From: Pseudomonas syringae
GTDB taxonomy: Bacteria; Pseudomonadota; Gammaproteobacteria; Pseudomonadales; Pseudomonadaceae
Direction of reading: 5' to 3'
NCBI RefSeq assembly: GCF_021605415.1
Contig: NZ_WKEQ01000002.1
Location: forward strand, 176,775-240,774
DNA: 64,000 nucleotides
Part shown: piece after piece, positions 29,435 through 38,587 of the stretch
Position numbering within the stretch: position 1 is the first letter of the stretch
Layout: every line of letters starts with the position of its first letter
Program-made: the position numbers and the translations under genes
The notes under the pieces: model-generated
What the model was told of the DNA's origin: nothing
The model's input: the letters and a program-made list of their open reading frames with translations, nothing else
Databases searched by the model: none

Positions 29435-31426
29435 ATGTTGAAAACTATCCAGGCACGTTACACCGCCACGCTCGTCTTGTTTGTTTTGCTGATTGGCGCA
29501 TTGACTGCGGTAGGCATTCATCTGTGGATCACGCCGAGTCTGACGTCCGCCGATCAACGCCACCTGATCGCTCAGGCCTCGGAGATTGGCGATGTGATAA
29601 AGACTGAGTTGGCCCGTGTGCAGGCTCAGCAGAGGGTGATCACCGAGACGGTGCCGCAATTGGATAACGCCAGCATTGACCGACTGTTGCCAGCACTGGT
29701 CAACCAATACGGCGAGGCTAAAGTGTTCGGCGGCGGAATCTGGCCTTTGCCCGAAAAACGTGAAGCCGGACGGGCGAAGTACAGTACGTTTTATCACCGC
29801 GACAGCAGCGGCAAGCTGATCGTCAATACCCATTGGAACTCAGCGGAGTCGCTGAATTATTTCGAACAGCCCTGGTTCCTCGGTGGCTTGAAGGCGCCGG
29901 CGGGTCAATGCAATTGGGCTAACGCCTATCGCGATGACGCCAGCCCTGAGCCGCGCACTAACTGCGCGATGGCCATCAGCAAGGATGGAGCGGCCTTTGG
30001 TGTTTCGACCATCGACGTAACTTTGGGCTTCTTCAACGATCTGGTTGCGCAGAAAGAACGGGAAATCCGGGCGCTGCTTATGATTGTCGAGAGCGACGGC
30101 AAGGTGCTCAGTAACCAGCCGGAGATATCCGGCAACAATATCCTGAAGAATGTGAAAGACCTGGCGGCCCAATACCCGTTTGCCGCTGCCGTGCAGCAGG
30201 CGCTGGAAAAGCGTACGGCGGGCGATCTGGCGCCCGGCACTTATGAAGACAGCAGCGGCGAACAGTACCACCTGTTTTTGCAAGCGATCGAGGGCACTCC
30301 CTGGACGCTCGCTGTCGCCCAGCAGACCAGTCTGTTGACCGCACAAAGCAACAAAGTGTTGACGACGCTCGCCGCGATTCAAATTCCCCTGGTGATCGTT
30401 CTGCTGTTGCTCACCGTGTTTGCCCTGAGCCGATTGATGAAGCGCCTCACTGTGCTCAAAGCCAATATCGATAAGCTCTCGGCCGGTGACGCAGATCTGA
30501 CCCGACGCATTGTGATTGTCGCTGACGACGAAGTGGGCGCGGTGGGCGACTCTGTGAACCGCTTCATCATTTATTTGCAGAAGATGGTGGGCGAAGTGTC
30601 TGAGGCGTCCTCAGTGATCGCTCAAGGTATCGAGCAACTGCGTGGGCAATCGCGCAGCACTAACGGGATTCTGGTTCGCCATGCCAGTGAGACCGATCAG
30701 GCTGTCACCGCCATCACCGAAATGAGCTCCACGGCAGACGAGGTTGCACGAAGCGCCGCTCAAACGGCGAGCATGACTCAGACCGCTGATGAAAACGCTC
30801 GCCACTCCAAAGTTGTGGTGGAAGACGCATCCAGCAGCGTTCGCGAACTGATCAACGAAGTGGAGCTGGCCACTAATTCGGTGCGCTCCATGGAAGAGGA
30901 TGCCGGACGTATCAATAAGGTGCTCGGCGTTATTGGCGAGATCGCGGGCCAGACTAACTTGCTGGCGCTCAACGCCGCTATCGAAGCCGCGCGTGCCGGT
31001 GAGCAGGGCCGAGGTTTTGCGGTGGTGGCCGATGAAGTTCGGGCGCTTGCCGGGCGCACCCAGGCAAGCACCTCCGAGATCAACGAGATGCTCGCCCGGT
31101 TGCAGCAAGGCGTGGGCGCTGCCGTGGTGGCCATGGAAAAAACCAAGCAAAGCTGCCAGGCGACGGTCACCAAAACGTTCAAGGTCAACGAAGGACTGGA
31201 CGTGATGGCTGACTCGGTCGTTCGCATCAACGACTTGAGCACTCAGATCGCGACTGCGGCGCAGGAGCAAAGCGCGGTCAGCGAGGAGATCAACCGCAAT
31301 ATGGTCGCGGTTCGGCATATCGTCGAAGAATTGGTGGCCGGGGGCGCTGAAAGTGAACAGAGCACCGCTGCACTGGCGGCGTCCAATGACAAACTGATTG
31401 CTGTGGTACGTCGCTTCAAGGTGTAG
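29435..31426 (+). CDS. Methyl-accepting chemotaxis protein with dCache-like sensor
   Basis: A 663-residue transmembrane chemoreceptor. The start [19 protein letters not shown] gives membrane segment 1 (about 10-32) and is preceded by CGGAAA; the open frame extends further upstream without features. The periplasmic domain (33-305) looks dCache-like ([36 protein letters not shown]). Membrane segment 2 lies at about 309-333, HAMP at 335-390. The signalling tip [20 protein letters not shown] is intact near residue 510. No C-terminal CheR-tethering pentapeptide is seen (ends VVRRFKV). The ligand is unknown; amino or organic acids are usual for this sensor class. A FliA-type promoter precedes it. 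Confidence 0.93.
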   Translation: MLKTIQARYTATLVLFVLLIGALTAVGIHLWITPSLTSADQRHLIAQASEIGDVIKTELARVQAQQRVITETVPQLDNASIDRLLPALVNQYGEAKVFGGGIWPLPEKREAGRAKYSTFYHRDSSGKLIVNTHWNSAESLNYFEQPWFLGGLKAPAGQCNWANAYRDDASPEPRTNCAMAISKDGAAFGVSTIDVTLGFFNDLVAQKEREIRALLMIVESDGKVLSNQPEISGNNILKNVKDLAAQYPFAAAVQQALEKRTAGDLAPGTYEDSSGEQYHLFLQAIEGTPWTLAVAQQTSLLTAQSNKVLTTLAAIQIPLVIVLLLLTVFALSRLMKRLTVLKANIDKLSAGDADLTRRIVIVADDEVGAVGDSVNRFIIYLQKMVGEVSEASSVIAQGIEQLRGQSRSTNGILVRHASETDQAVTAITEMSSTADEVARSAAQTASMTQTADENARHSKVVVEDASSSVRELINEVELATNSVRSMEEDAGRINKVLGVIGEIAGQTNLLALNAAIEAARAGEQGRGFAVVADEVRALAGRTQASTSEINEMLARLQQGVGAAVVAMEKTKQSCQATVTKTFKVNEGLDVMADSVVRINDLSTQIATAAQEQSAVSEEINRNMVAVRHIVEELVAGGAESEQSTAALAASNDKLIAVVRRFKV

Positions 31427-31439
31427 CGCGAAAGTAAAC

Positions 31440-31480
31440 AAAAAGCCGCGCCGCAATGTTTATTGCGGCGCGGCTTTTTT
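31440..31480. terminator. Bidirectional terminator between receptor and hybrid kinase genes
   Basis: AAAAGCCGCGCCGCAAT and ATTGCGGCGCGGCTTTTTT form a long perfect stem with an A-run and T-run, serving both convergent genes. Confidence 0.92.
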
Positions 31481-31507
31481 GCGTTTCAACGCACGAATGC
31501 GTGGTCG

Positions 31508-34500
31508 TTACAGCAACTGCGAACGCCGCAACGTTTCGATGGTTTCAATCAGGTCGTCATAAGACACCGGCTTACCGATGTGCTGATCGAACCCTGCCGT
31601 GTGGGATTTATGAACGTCGCTGTTGGTGCCGTAACCGGTGAGGGCGATGGCCGGGACGTTTTTCACCAATGGTAATTGACGCAGTGCGCTCATCAGCTCG
31701 TGGCCGGTCATGACCGGCATGCCCAGGTCAGAGATGATCAGGTCGAAGCGCTTGTGTTCCGCCGCTTTCAGTGCTGCCACTGGATGGTCGAACGCCATGA
31801 CCTCGGCATCTTCCATTTCCAGCAGCATTTTCAAGGTTTCCAGCACTTCCGGTGAGTCGTCCACCAGCAGGATTTGCAGGCCGTTGAGTTTGCCTGACTC
31901 CATCTCCGCCTGCGGTTCGGGTACAGCGTCGTTCTCAACGGTGGCCAGTGGCAGGCACACCGTGAAGGTGCAACCGGCGCCCAGGCCCGGAGAGGTCACG
32001 CGTACGCTACCGTGCTGGGCTTCGGCCAGTTGCCGCACCAGCGACAGGCCGATGCCCAGGCCTTGGCGCTGATTGCTGGTGTGCTGTTTCTCAGCCTGAC
32101 CGAACAGGTCGAAGACGTGTTCGAGATTTTCCGAGGCGATGCCGGCACCGTTATCCTTCACATCCAGTTGAGCGGTGACGCCATTGTGGCCGGCGATTAG
32201 CTGAATACGCCCGGTAGGCGGGGTGAATTTCAATGCGTTGTTGACCAGATTCCAAATGATTTGTTCGACGCGGGTCGGGTCGGCATGGACGATAAGCGGC
32301 TCGTCCGGCAGTTGCAGGTCGACTTGAGTCTGATGCTGCTCGTTGAGCACCACGTTATGGATGTCGCGCAGCACGCTGGAGAAATCCACCCGGGTCGGTT
32401 GCAGCTTGAGTTTGCCGGTGCGCACCCGTGCAACGTCGAGAAGGTCATCGATGATCCGAGCCTGGCTGTTGACCGCATCGCAGATGGTGCCCACGGCTTT
32501 GGTCGCCGGGCCGGAGGTGCGTGTCACTGGCAAGCGGCGTAGCAGTTCGGCGTTGAGCTGGATCAGATTCAGCGGATGCTTGAGTTCGTGGGACATGATC
32601 GCGAAGAACTCGTCCTTCAAGGAAATGGTGTTGCGCGTCTGCTCCAGTTCCTGGCTCTGTTCTTCGTGCTGGCGCTTGTGTCCGGTCAAGTCGCGGGCAA
32701 TTTTCACGTAGCCCTGCAAATGATCGCCGCAGAGCAAGGTCACTTCGCCACTGCAGAAGAAGCGGCTGCCGTCCTTACGCAGATGCCAGCGCTCGTCTTC
32801 GGCGCGACCGTTGGTTCGGGCGGTGGTCAGTTCGGTCTCCGGGGCGCCGATGGCGCGGTCTTCCGGAGAGAAAATGAAGTCGTAATAGCTGCCTTCGGCC
32901 TCAGTCTTGGTGTAGCCGAAGATCAGTTCGGCACCTTTGTTCCAACTGGTGATCAGGCCTTCTTCATCGAGGATGATGATCGCGTAGTCGCGGGTGCTTT
33001 CCGCCACCAGGCGCATACGTTCCTCGCCCAGACGCAACTCTTCTTCGGCGGCGCGGCGCTTGGTGATGTCGATGAATGTCAACACGGTGCCGTCGATGTG
33101 GTCTTCGCTGGAGCGATACGGCAGCAGGCGGGCGATGTACCAGCGGCCATCACTGCTGCTGACTTCCCGTTCGATCATGTTCAGCGATTCGAACACCTGC
33201 GCCGCATCTTCCGGCATGCCGGCGTAATTCAGGCGATGGGTGATGTCGAGCAGCGAGCGCCCGGTGTCCACTGGCAACATGCTGAAAATTTCCGTGGCGC
33301 GCGGGGTAAACCAGCGGATGCGCAAGCTGCGGTCGACAAACACCGTGGCGATGTCGGTGGAGGCGATCAGGTTGGTCAGGTAATCGTTGATCTTGTCGGT
33401 TTCTTCAACCTTGGTTTTCAGCTCGTAATTGACCGTCAACAGCTCTTCGTTGATCGACTGCAACTCTTCCTTGCTGGTTTCCAGCTCTTCGGTGGCCGAG
33501 CGCAGTTCTTCGTTGATCGCCTGCATTTCTTCGTTGGAGGCTTTCAGCTCTTCGCTGGAGACTTCCGACTGTTCGATGATGTCCTGCAAATGCAATTTGG
33601 TGCGTTGCAATTCGCGTTCGAGGTTGGACAGCACCTGATTTTCGGTTTGCAGCACGGTGGTCTGGGCGGCTTCGGCCGGGTCGATCTCCGCTTCTTCGAA
33701 AATCACCAACACGTAATCGCTGTCGGATTCATCGTCTTTGTAAGGCTGCGCGATCAAGTCGACTCGGTAATGGCGGTCACCGCGCTTGATCGGCACTTCG
33801 CGCGACTGCACGGTCAATCCGCTTTGTTGCACCTGGAACAGCGTGGTACGGATCTCCAGCCGCAGCTCCGGCAGGATCAGCGTCAACAGATTGCGTGACA
33901 GCTCTCCGCCGACATGGCGCAGAAAGCGACCGGCGCTTTCGCTCATGTGCAAAATGTCGGCATTGGCATCGACGATCATGCTTGGCGGCGCCGAACGCTC
34001 GATGGCGTTGCGGTGAATATCGGCGAAGGACAGCTTGAGCGGCTTACGGATCTTCATTTCCGGCGGCAGGATGTTGCTGCGCACATAGCCACCACGAGGC
34101 ATGGTCGGGGTGCGGCGGCTGTTAGGCGTGCCGGTCTTGGCGCGGAAGATCCGGTTGCGCTTGTCGACTGGCGCGAAGAGTTCCTGGCAGGCATCGGCGC
34201 TTTCTGACGAGCCGAGGAACAGGAAGCCGCCCGGTCGCAAAGCGAAATGGAACATTTGCAGGATTTCGCGCTGCACCTCGCGATCCAGATAGATCAGCAA
34301 GTTGCGGCAGACGATCAGATCGATCTGCGAGAACGGCGGGTCGGACAACAGGCTGTGCTTGGCGAACAGCACTTTTTCACGGATTTCCTTGCGGATCCGG
34401 TAATGGTCGTTGTCCTTCATGAAATAGTGGCGCAACCGGGCGGGCGGTACGTCGGTGACGATCGCTTGCGGGTAGGTCCCTGCGCGGCCGATGGTGATCG

Positions 34501-35641
34501 CGCGCTCGTCTATGTCAGTGGCGAACACTTGCAACGTTGCCTTGCTGCTTTCCAGCTGCAATTGATCGTCCACCAGCATCGCCAGGCTATAGGCCTCTTC
34601 GCCGGTGGAGCAACCGGCAGACCAGACGCGCAGTTCTTCCTTGTCACGGGAAGTCGACACAGCCTGCACCAGTTGCGGCAGTACATCGCGTTCCAGGGCT
34701 TCAAACGCGTCACGGTCACGGAAGAAGTTGGTCACGCCGATCAGCATGTCGCCGAGCAGGGATTTGGCTTCATCCGGGGTGTTCTGCAAATAATCGTAAT
34801 AAGCCGCCAAGTCAGGCTGTGCCGTGACCTGCATACGTCGTTCGATCCGGCGCAACACCGTGGCGCGTTTGTAATGCTTGAAATCGTGACCGGTGCTGGT
34901 GCGCAGGTGGATGAGGATGTCATGCAAGCGCTGTTCGGCGACGGCGGCTTCATGGGCGGTCGAAGGCGTGTGGGTCTTCAGGTCCGGGTCGTTGGCGCTG
35001 GGCAGGATGATCTTTTTCGAGTTGCGCCACAGTTCCAGCAGCTTTTGCGGAATTTCCGCGACCGGCAGCACCAGATCGACATTGCGCGTTTCGATGGCAG
35101 CACGGGGCATGCTGTCGAATTCGGCGTCTTCCGGTACTTGCGCGAACGTCACGCCACCCTGTTCCTTGATTCGCGACAGCCCGACGGCACCGTCGGAACC
35201 ACTGCCGGATAACACTACGCAAAAAGCACGTTCGCGATGCACATCGGCGAGGTCGCGGAAAAACAGATCAATGGCGGTGTGCCGCGCCAGTGGCGCACCG
35301 GCGTCGCTGACGTTCAGATAACCGTCATTCATCGACAGGCGCTGCGCAGGCGAGATGACATACACGCGGTTTTTTTCAATCGGCACTGGCTCGGTGACCT
35401 GCATCACCGGCATCCGCGTCGATTCCTGGATGATCTTGTCGGCAATGCTTTGATGATCCGGCGACAAGTGCAGAATGATCACAAAGGCCATGCCGGTGTC
35501 CTGCGGCATGTGCTCGAAAAACTGCTTGATCGCCTGCAAACCTCCCGCGGACGCGCCGATGCCCACCACTGGAAAATCCAGATGGCTAGGGCTCAGATGC
35601 TTGCGCTGAGGCGCGTTGGGTTCCGAGGATTTGGAGGTCAT
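31508..35641 (-). CDS. CheB-CheR-PAS hybrid histidine kinase with receiver domain
   Basis: A 1377-residue fusion protein. I chose the ATG at 35641, preceded by AAAGG; another ATG lies 24 bases upstream. Domains in order: CheB methylesterase (about 20-210, triad Ser31 in GIGASAGG, His58, Asp150 in GSGSDG); CheR methyltransferase (about 235-505, SAGCSTGEEAYSLAM); PAS-like region; long coiled coil (ELKASNEEMQAINEEL-type heptads); two PAS domains; HisKA with MSHELKHPLNL; HATPase (DNGAGIASENLEHVF; GLGIGLSLVRQL); C-terminal receiver (LIISDLGMPVMTG). All catalytic residues look intact. It probably links chemotaxis-type methylation chemistry to phosphorelay output; the target is unknown. It is divergent from a response-regulator/kinase pair. 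Confidence 0.92.
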   Translation of the reverse strand: MTSKSSEPNAPQRKHLSPSHLDFPVVGIGASAGGLQAIKQFFEHMPQDTGMAFVIILHLSPDHQSIADKIIQESTRMPVMQVTEPVPIEKNRVYVISPAQRLSMNDGYLNVSDAGAPLARHTAIDLFFRDLADVHRERAFCVVLSGSGSDGAVGLSRIKEQGGVTFAQVPEDAEFDSMPRAAIETRNVDLVLPVAEIPQKLLELWRNSKKIILPSANDPDLKTHTPSTAHEAAVAEQRLHDILIHLRTSTGHDFKHYKRATVLRRIERRMQVTAQPDLAAYYDYLQNTPDEAKSLLGDMLIGVTNFFRDRDAFEALERDVLPQLVQAVSTSRDKEELRVWSAGCSTGEEAYSLAMLVDDQLQLESSKATLQVFATDIDERAITIGRAGTYPQAIVTDVPPARLRHYFMKDNDHYRIRKEIREKVLFAKHSLLSDPPFSQIDLIVCRNLLIYLDREVQREILQMFHFALRPGGFLFLGSSESADACQELFAPVDKRNRIFRAKTGTPNSRRTPTMPRGGYVRSNILPPEMKIRKPLKLSFADIHRNAIERSAPPSMIVDANADILHMSESAGRFLRHVGGELSRNLLTLILPELRLEIRTTLFQVQQSGLTVQSREVPIKRGDRHYRVDLIAQPYKDDESDSDYVLVIFEEAEIDPAEAAQTTVLQTENQVLSNLERELQRTKLHLQDIIEQSEVSSEELKASNEEMQAINEELRSATEELETSKEELQSINEELLTVNYELKTKVEETDKINDYLTNLIASTDIATVFVDRSLRIRWFTPRATEIFSMLPVDTGRSLLDITHRLNYAGMPEDAAQVFESLNMIEREVSSSDGRWYIARLLPYRSSEDHIDGTVLTFIDITKRRAAEEELRLGEERMRLVAESTRDYAIIILDEEGLITSWNKGAELIFGYTKTEAEGSYYDFIFSPEDRAIGAPETELTTARTNGRAEDERWHLRKDGSRFFCSGEVTLLCGDHLQGYVKIARDLTGHKRQHEEQSQELEQTRNTISLKDEFFAIMSHELKHPLNLIQLNAELLRRLPVTRTSGPATKAVGTICDAVNSQARIIDDLLDVARVRTGKLKLQPTRVDFSSVLRDIHNVVLNEQHQTQVDLQLPDEPLIVHADPTRVEQIIWNLVNNALKFTPPTGRIQLIAGHNGVTAQLDVKDNGAGIASENLEHVFDLFGQAEKQHTSNQRQGLGIGLSLVRQLAEAQHGSVRVTSPGLGAGCTFTVCLPLATVENDAVPEPQAEMESGKLNGLQILLVDDSPEVLETLKMLLEMEDAEVMAFDHPVAALKAAEHKRFDLIISDLGMPVMTGHELMSALRQLPLVKNVPAIALTGYGTNSDVHKSHTAGFDQHIGKPVSYDDLIETIETLRRSQLL

Positions 35642-36171
35642 GAATTCGGCCTTTGGTAGCGACATGCCAGGTCGCTGGGGATCAGAAAACGCGCGGTCAG
35701 CTGCGCAGGATAATCCGGTTTATGACTTTTTTCCTTCCGCAGTGTGGTCGGGTGCGGCAGAAGTTGTTTTGTTTCGACCTTGCGGGGGGATCAAGTGCAC
35801 CAATTTCTTTGCGGGCGTTTTCGGTTTGCACGCGTAAATGCGGTGGATCCGGTGCTTGATCCATTGAGTGTAGCCTTGAAGCGGCGAGAACCGCGTTTCA
35901 GCCGCTGCAAGGTCGTTCGTCAGGTGGGCACTCTCGTCGTGTCTTTAAACGCCCGTGACAAATCACGTTTATTTCAGTGAATGCAGTAAGCGAAAAGTCC
36001 GATCGTGTATTTCCCGCAACCTCGCTTCAAGAGAACCCCAAGGTCGGCCGATAAACCGTACGGTCACCCTGGACTCACCCGGGTGTACACGATTTTGCTT
36101 GATAGCACATGGCCCGCAGCTACCATCTGCGCGCCCTCGGTTTGTCTTCTTCAATTGCCTGGAAATCCTCG
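35642..36171. other. 530-base divergent intergenic region
   Basis: No gene is supported. It must hold the promoter of the hybrid kinase (minus), for which I see no clear motif, and that of the response-regulator pair (plus), for which a FliA-type element is visible at 36027-36054. Short open frames here have neither ribosome-binding sites nor recognisable content. Confidence 0.5.
36027..36054 (+). promoter_or_regulatory. Candidate FliA-type promoter of the TPR response regulator
   Basis: TCAAG, then a perfect GCCGATAA at 36047-36054. The spacing is one base longer than ideal (16 bases after TCAA). The leader would be about 105 bases. Confidence 0.45.
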
Positions 36172-37776
36172 ATGCTGTCGTATCACCAAAAGCGTTTTCT
36201 GATCGTCGATGATTTCTCGGATTTCCGCAGTTCCGTCCGTTCGATGCTGCGCGAGTTGGGCGTCAAGGACGTGGACACGGCCGACAGCGGCGAGCAGGCG
36301 CTGAAAATGTGTTCGCAGAAGTCCTATGATTTCATCCTTCAGGATTTCCACCTCGGCGACGGCAAGAAAAACGGTCAGCAGGTGCTGGAAGACCTGATGC
36401 TCGAAAAACTGATCAGCCACGAAGCCGTCTTCGTGATGGTCACCGCCGAAACCAGTCAGGCCATGGTGCTCAGTGCCCTGGAGCACGAGCCGGATGCCTA
36501 CCTGACCAAGCCGTTCAACCGTTCTGGCCTGGCTCAACGGCTGGAGCGTCTGGAGCAGCGCAAAACCCTGCTCAAGCCGATTCTGCAAGCCCTCGATCGT
36601 GGCAAGCCGGTCGAGGTGCTCAATGCCTGCATCGCCCTGTGCAAGCAAGACATCCGCTATTCGCCGCTGTGCCTGCGTTACCGCGCCGATGCGTTGCGCG
36701 ACCTGAATCAGAACGAAGCGCTGGAACGCCTTTACGACAGCATCATCGCCGACCGGCCGTTGCCTTGGGCATTCGCCGGGTTGGGCAAGTTGTTGTTCAA
36801 GCGCGGCCAGGTCAGCCAGGCCAAAGGCGTTTACGAGAAAGCCTTGAAGGTGTTCCCGATGATGCCGGCGCTGTACGACGGCATGGCCGATGTACTGGTT
36901 TCGGAGGGGGACAATAAAGGCGCGCAACAGGTGCTCGAAGAAGCGATTCGTCTGTCGCCGCTGGCGGTTCGCCGGCAGGCGTTGCTGGGCAAACTGGCGA
37001 TGGTCAACGAAGATTTCGACACCGCCTCGCGCGCCTATCGCCAAGCCGTGAGCCAGGGCGCGCAGTCGCGTTTCAAGGATCCGGAAAGCAACCTCGGCCT
37101 AGCGCACGCGCTGATCAGCAAGGGCAGCGATCGCGGCCTCGATACGCGCACGCGTCTGGAGATCAACACGACCCTCAGCGCCGTGGCCAAGGAAAACCCG
37201 AGCGACCCGGGCCTGCAAATTCGTGCGCGCCTGATGAAAGCCACCAGCCTGTTGCTCAACGACGCCGAAACCGCCGAGAAACTCACCGAGCAAGCGATGA
37301 TGCGTCTGGACGGCATGGAGCAATTCATGAGTCCGGAAGCCGCGCTGCTGGTCGCCAAGCAGTTGCAGATGCTCGGCCAGGCCGAGGCGGGCACGTCGAT
37401 GCTCAAGAGCTGCGCGGAAATCTACGGCGACGATCCGACGGTGATGAAAGACATCGCCAAGCTTACCGATGACCCCAACATCCTCAATTCGAGCAACGCC
37501 GCTGCCGACCTCAACCGCCAGGGTGTGCGGGTGTACAAGACCGGCAACCTGCTGGAGGCTCGCGAAGTGTTCCGCAAAGCGCTGAAGCTGCAACCGAAAA
37601 ACATCAGCATCGCGTTGAACATGGCCCAGGCGCTGCTGCACGGCACGGACACCAGCGCGCCGTCGGCGGTGCTGGAAGAATGTCGGGCGTGCCTGAAAAT
37701 GGTCGGCCTGATGCCCGACACTGACGCGCGTTATTCGCGCTATCAAAAGCTGAAAAGCAAGGCGTTTGGCGAATGA
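36172..37776 (+). CDS. Response regulator with C-terminal TPR repeats
   Basis: A 534-residue cytoplasmic protein. The receiver domain covers residues 5-130: acidic pair in LIVDDFSDF, phosphoacceptor Asp58 in FILQDFHLGDG, conserved Lys in YLTKPFN. The rest is helical with tetratricopeptide-like repeats (AKGVYEKALKVFPMMPALYD; AREVFRKALKLQPKNISIAL). There is no DNA-binding or enzymatic output domain, so the output is probably protein-protein contact. The ATG at 36172 gives the normal receiver N-terminus. Its stop overlaps the start of the kinase gene by 4 bases, so the two proteins are likely cognate. Confidence 0.9.
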   Translation: MLSYHQKRFLIVDDFSDFRSSVRSMLRELGVKDVDTADSGEQALKMCSQKSYDFILQDFHLGDGKKNGQQVLEDLMLEKLISHEAVFVMVTAETSQAMVLSALEHEPDAYLTKPFNRSGLAQRLERLEQRKTLLKPILQALDRGKPVEVLNACIALCKQDIRYSPLCLRYRADALRDLNQNEALERLYDSIIADRPLPWAFAGLGKLLFKRGQVSQAKGVYEKALKVFPMMPALYDGMADVLVSEGDNKGAQQVLEEAIRLSPLAVRRQALLGKLAMVNEDFDTASRAYRQAVSQGAQSRFKDPESNLGLAHALISKGSDRGLDTRTRLEINTTLSAVAKENPSDPGLQIRARLMKATSLLLNDAETAEKLTEQAMMRLDGMEQFMSPEAALLVAKQLQMLGQAEAGTSMLKSCAEIYGDDPTVMKDIAKLTDDPNILNSSNAAADLNRQGVRVYKTGNLLEAREVFRKALKLQPKNISIALNMAQALLHGTDTSAPSAVLEECRACLKMVGLMPDTDARYSRYQKLKSKAFGE

Positions 37777-38465
37777 GTGACGACAACCAGGCACTGGATT
37801 TTTCCACGGTGATTGCCTCCACCGTCCACGACATGAAGAACTCCCTGGCGATGCTGATGCAGGCCCAGAGCCAGTGGCTCGCTCGTTTGCCGCAGGAACA
37901 GCGCGAGAGCCCGGAGCAGGGCGTGATCGATTTCGAATTCGCTCACCTCAACGGCATGCTCGTGCAGTTGCTCGGGCTGTACAAACTGGGCGTCAATCAG
38001 TTGCCCTTGCAGCCGGCCTATCACGAACTCGACGACTTCATCGAAGCGCAACTGGCTACGCATCAGGAAGTGTTCGCCAGCCGTGGCATCATCGCGACCT
38101 ATGAAGTCGATCCGTTGAGTCCGTTAGGGTTCTTTGATCGTGAATTGATCGCCTCGGTGCTCGGCAACTGCATCAACAACGCGATCCGTCATGCGCGAAG
38201 TTCGGTGCTGATCAGCGTCAGCGACGAGGCCGGGCAATTGGTGCTGACCATCAATGACGACGGCGACGGCTACCCGGCGCAGATGCTCGAACGTCAGGCC
38301 GACTACGTGCAAGGCATCAACCACAGCAGCGGCAGCACCGGCCTGGGCCTGTATTTCGCCGGGCGCATCGCGGCGCTGCATCAGCGCAACGGCGTGGAAG
38401 GGCGCACGGAAATCCGCAACGGCGGGCCGCTGGGCGGCGGCCTGTTCAACCTCTACCTCCCCTGA
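37773..38465 (+). CDS. Small soluble sensor histidine kinase
   Basis: A 230-residue kinase with no membrane segment or sensor domain. The H-box is STVHDMKNSLAML (His19), the N-box NCINNAIRHA, and the glycine-rich boxes DDGDGYP and GSTGLGLYFAGRI. A kinase this minimal needs a partner for input; the overlapping upstream TPR response regulator is the obvious candidate, with the TPR region able to scaffold it. Confidence 0.88.
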   Translation: MSDDNQALDFSTVIASTVHDMKNSLAMLMQAQSQWLARLPQEQRESPEQGVIDFEFAHLNGMLVQLLGLYKLGVNQLPLQPAYHELDDFIEAQLATHQEVFASRGIIATYEVDPLSPLGFFDRELIASVLGNCINNAIRHARSSVLISVSDEAGQLVLTINDDGDGYPAQMLERQADYVQGINHSSGSTGLGLYFAGRIAALHQRNGVEGRTEIRNGGPLGGGLFNLYLP

Positions 38466-38587
38466 CAGAACCCGACCCCTTCGGCAGCTCCACGGTTTTT
38501 CGGTGACGCTGCTTGATATTCCGAACAGCCGAAGCCTATTTTGTCCGGGTCGCCGTTCGCGGCTCGCACAATAACAAGGATTGCGTC

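Noticed and set aside
32576..33898. 440-residue frame opposite the hybrid kinase gene
   Set aside because: Antisense shadow; the minus-strand gene has intact domains throughout.
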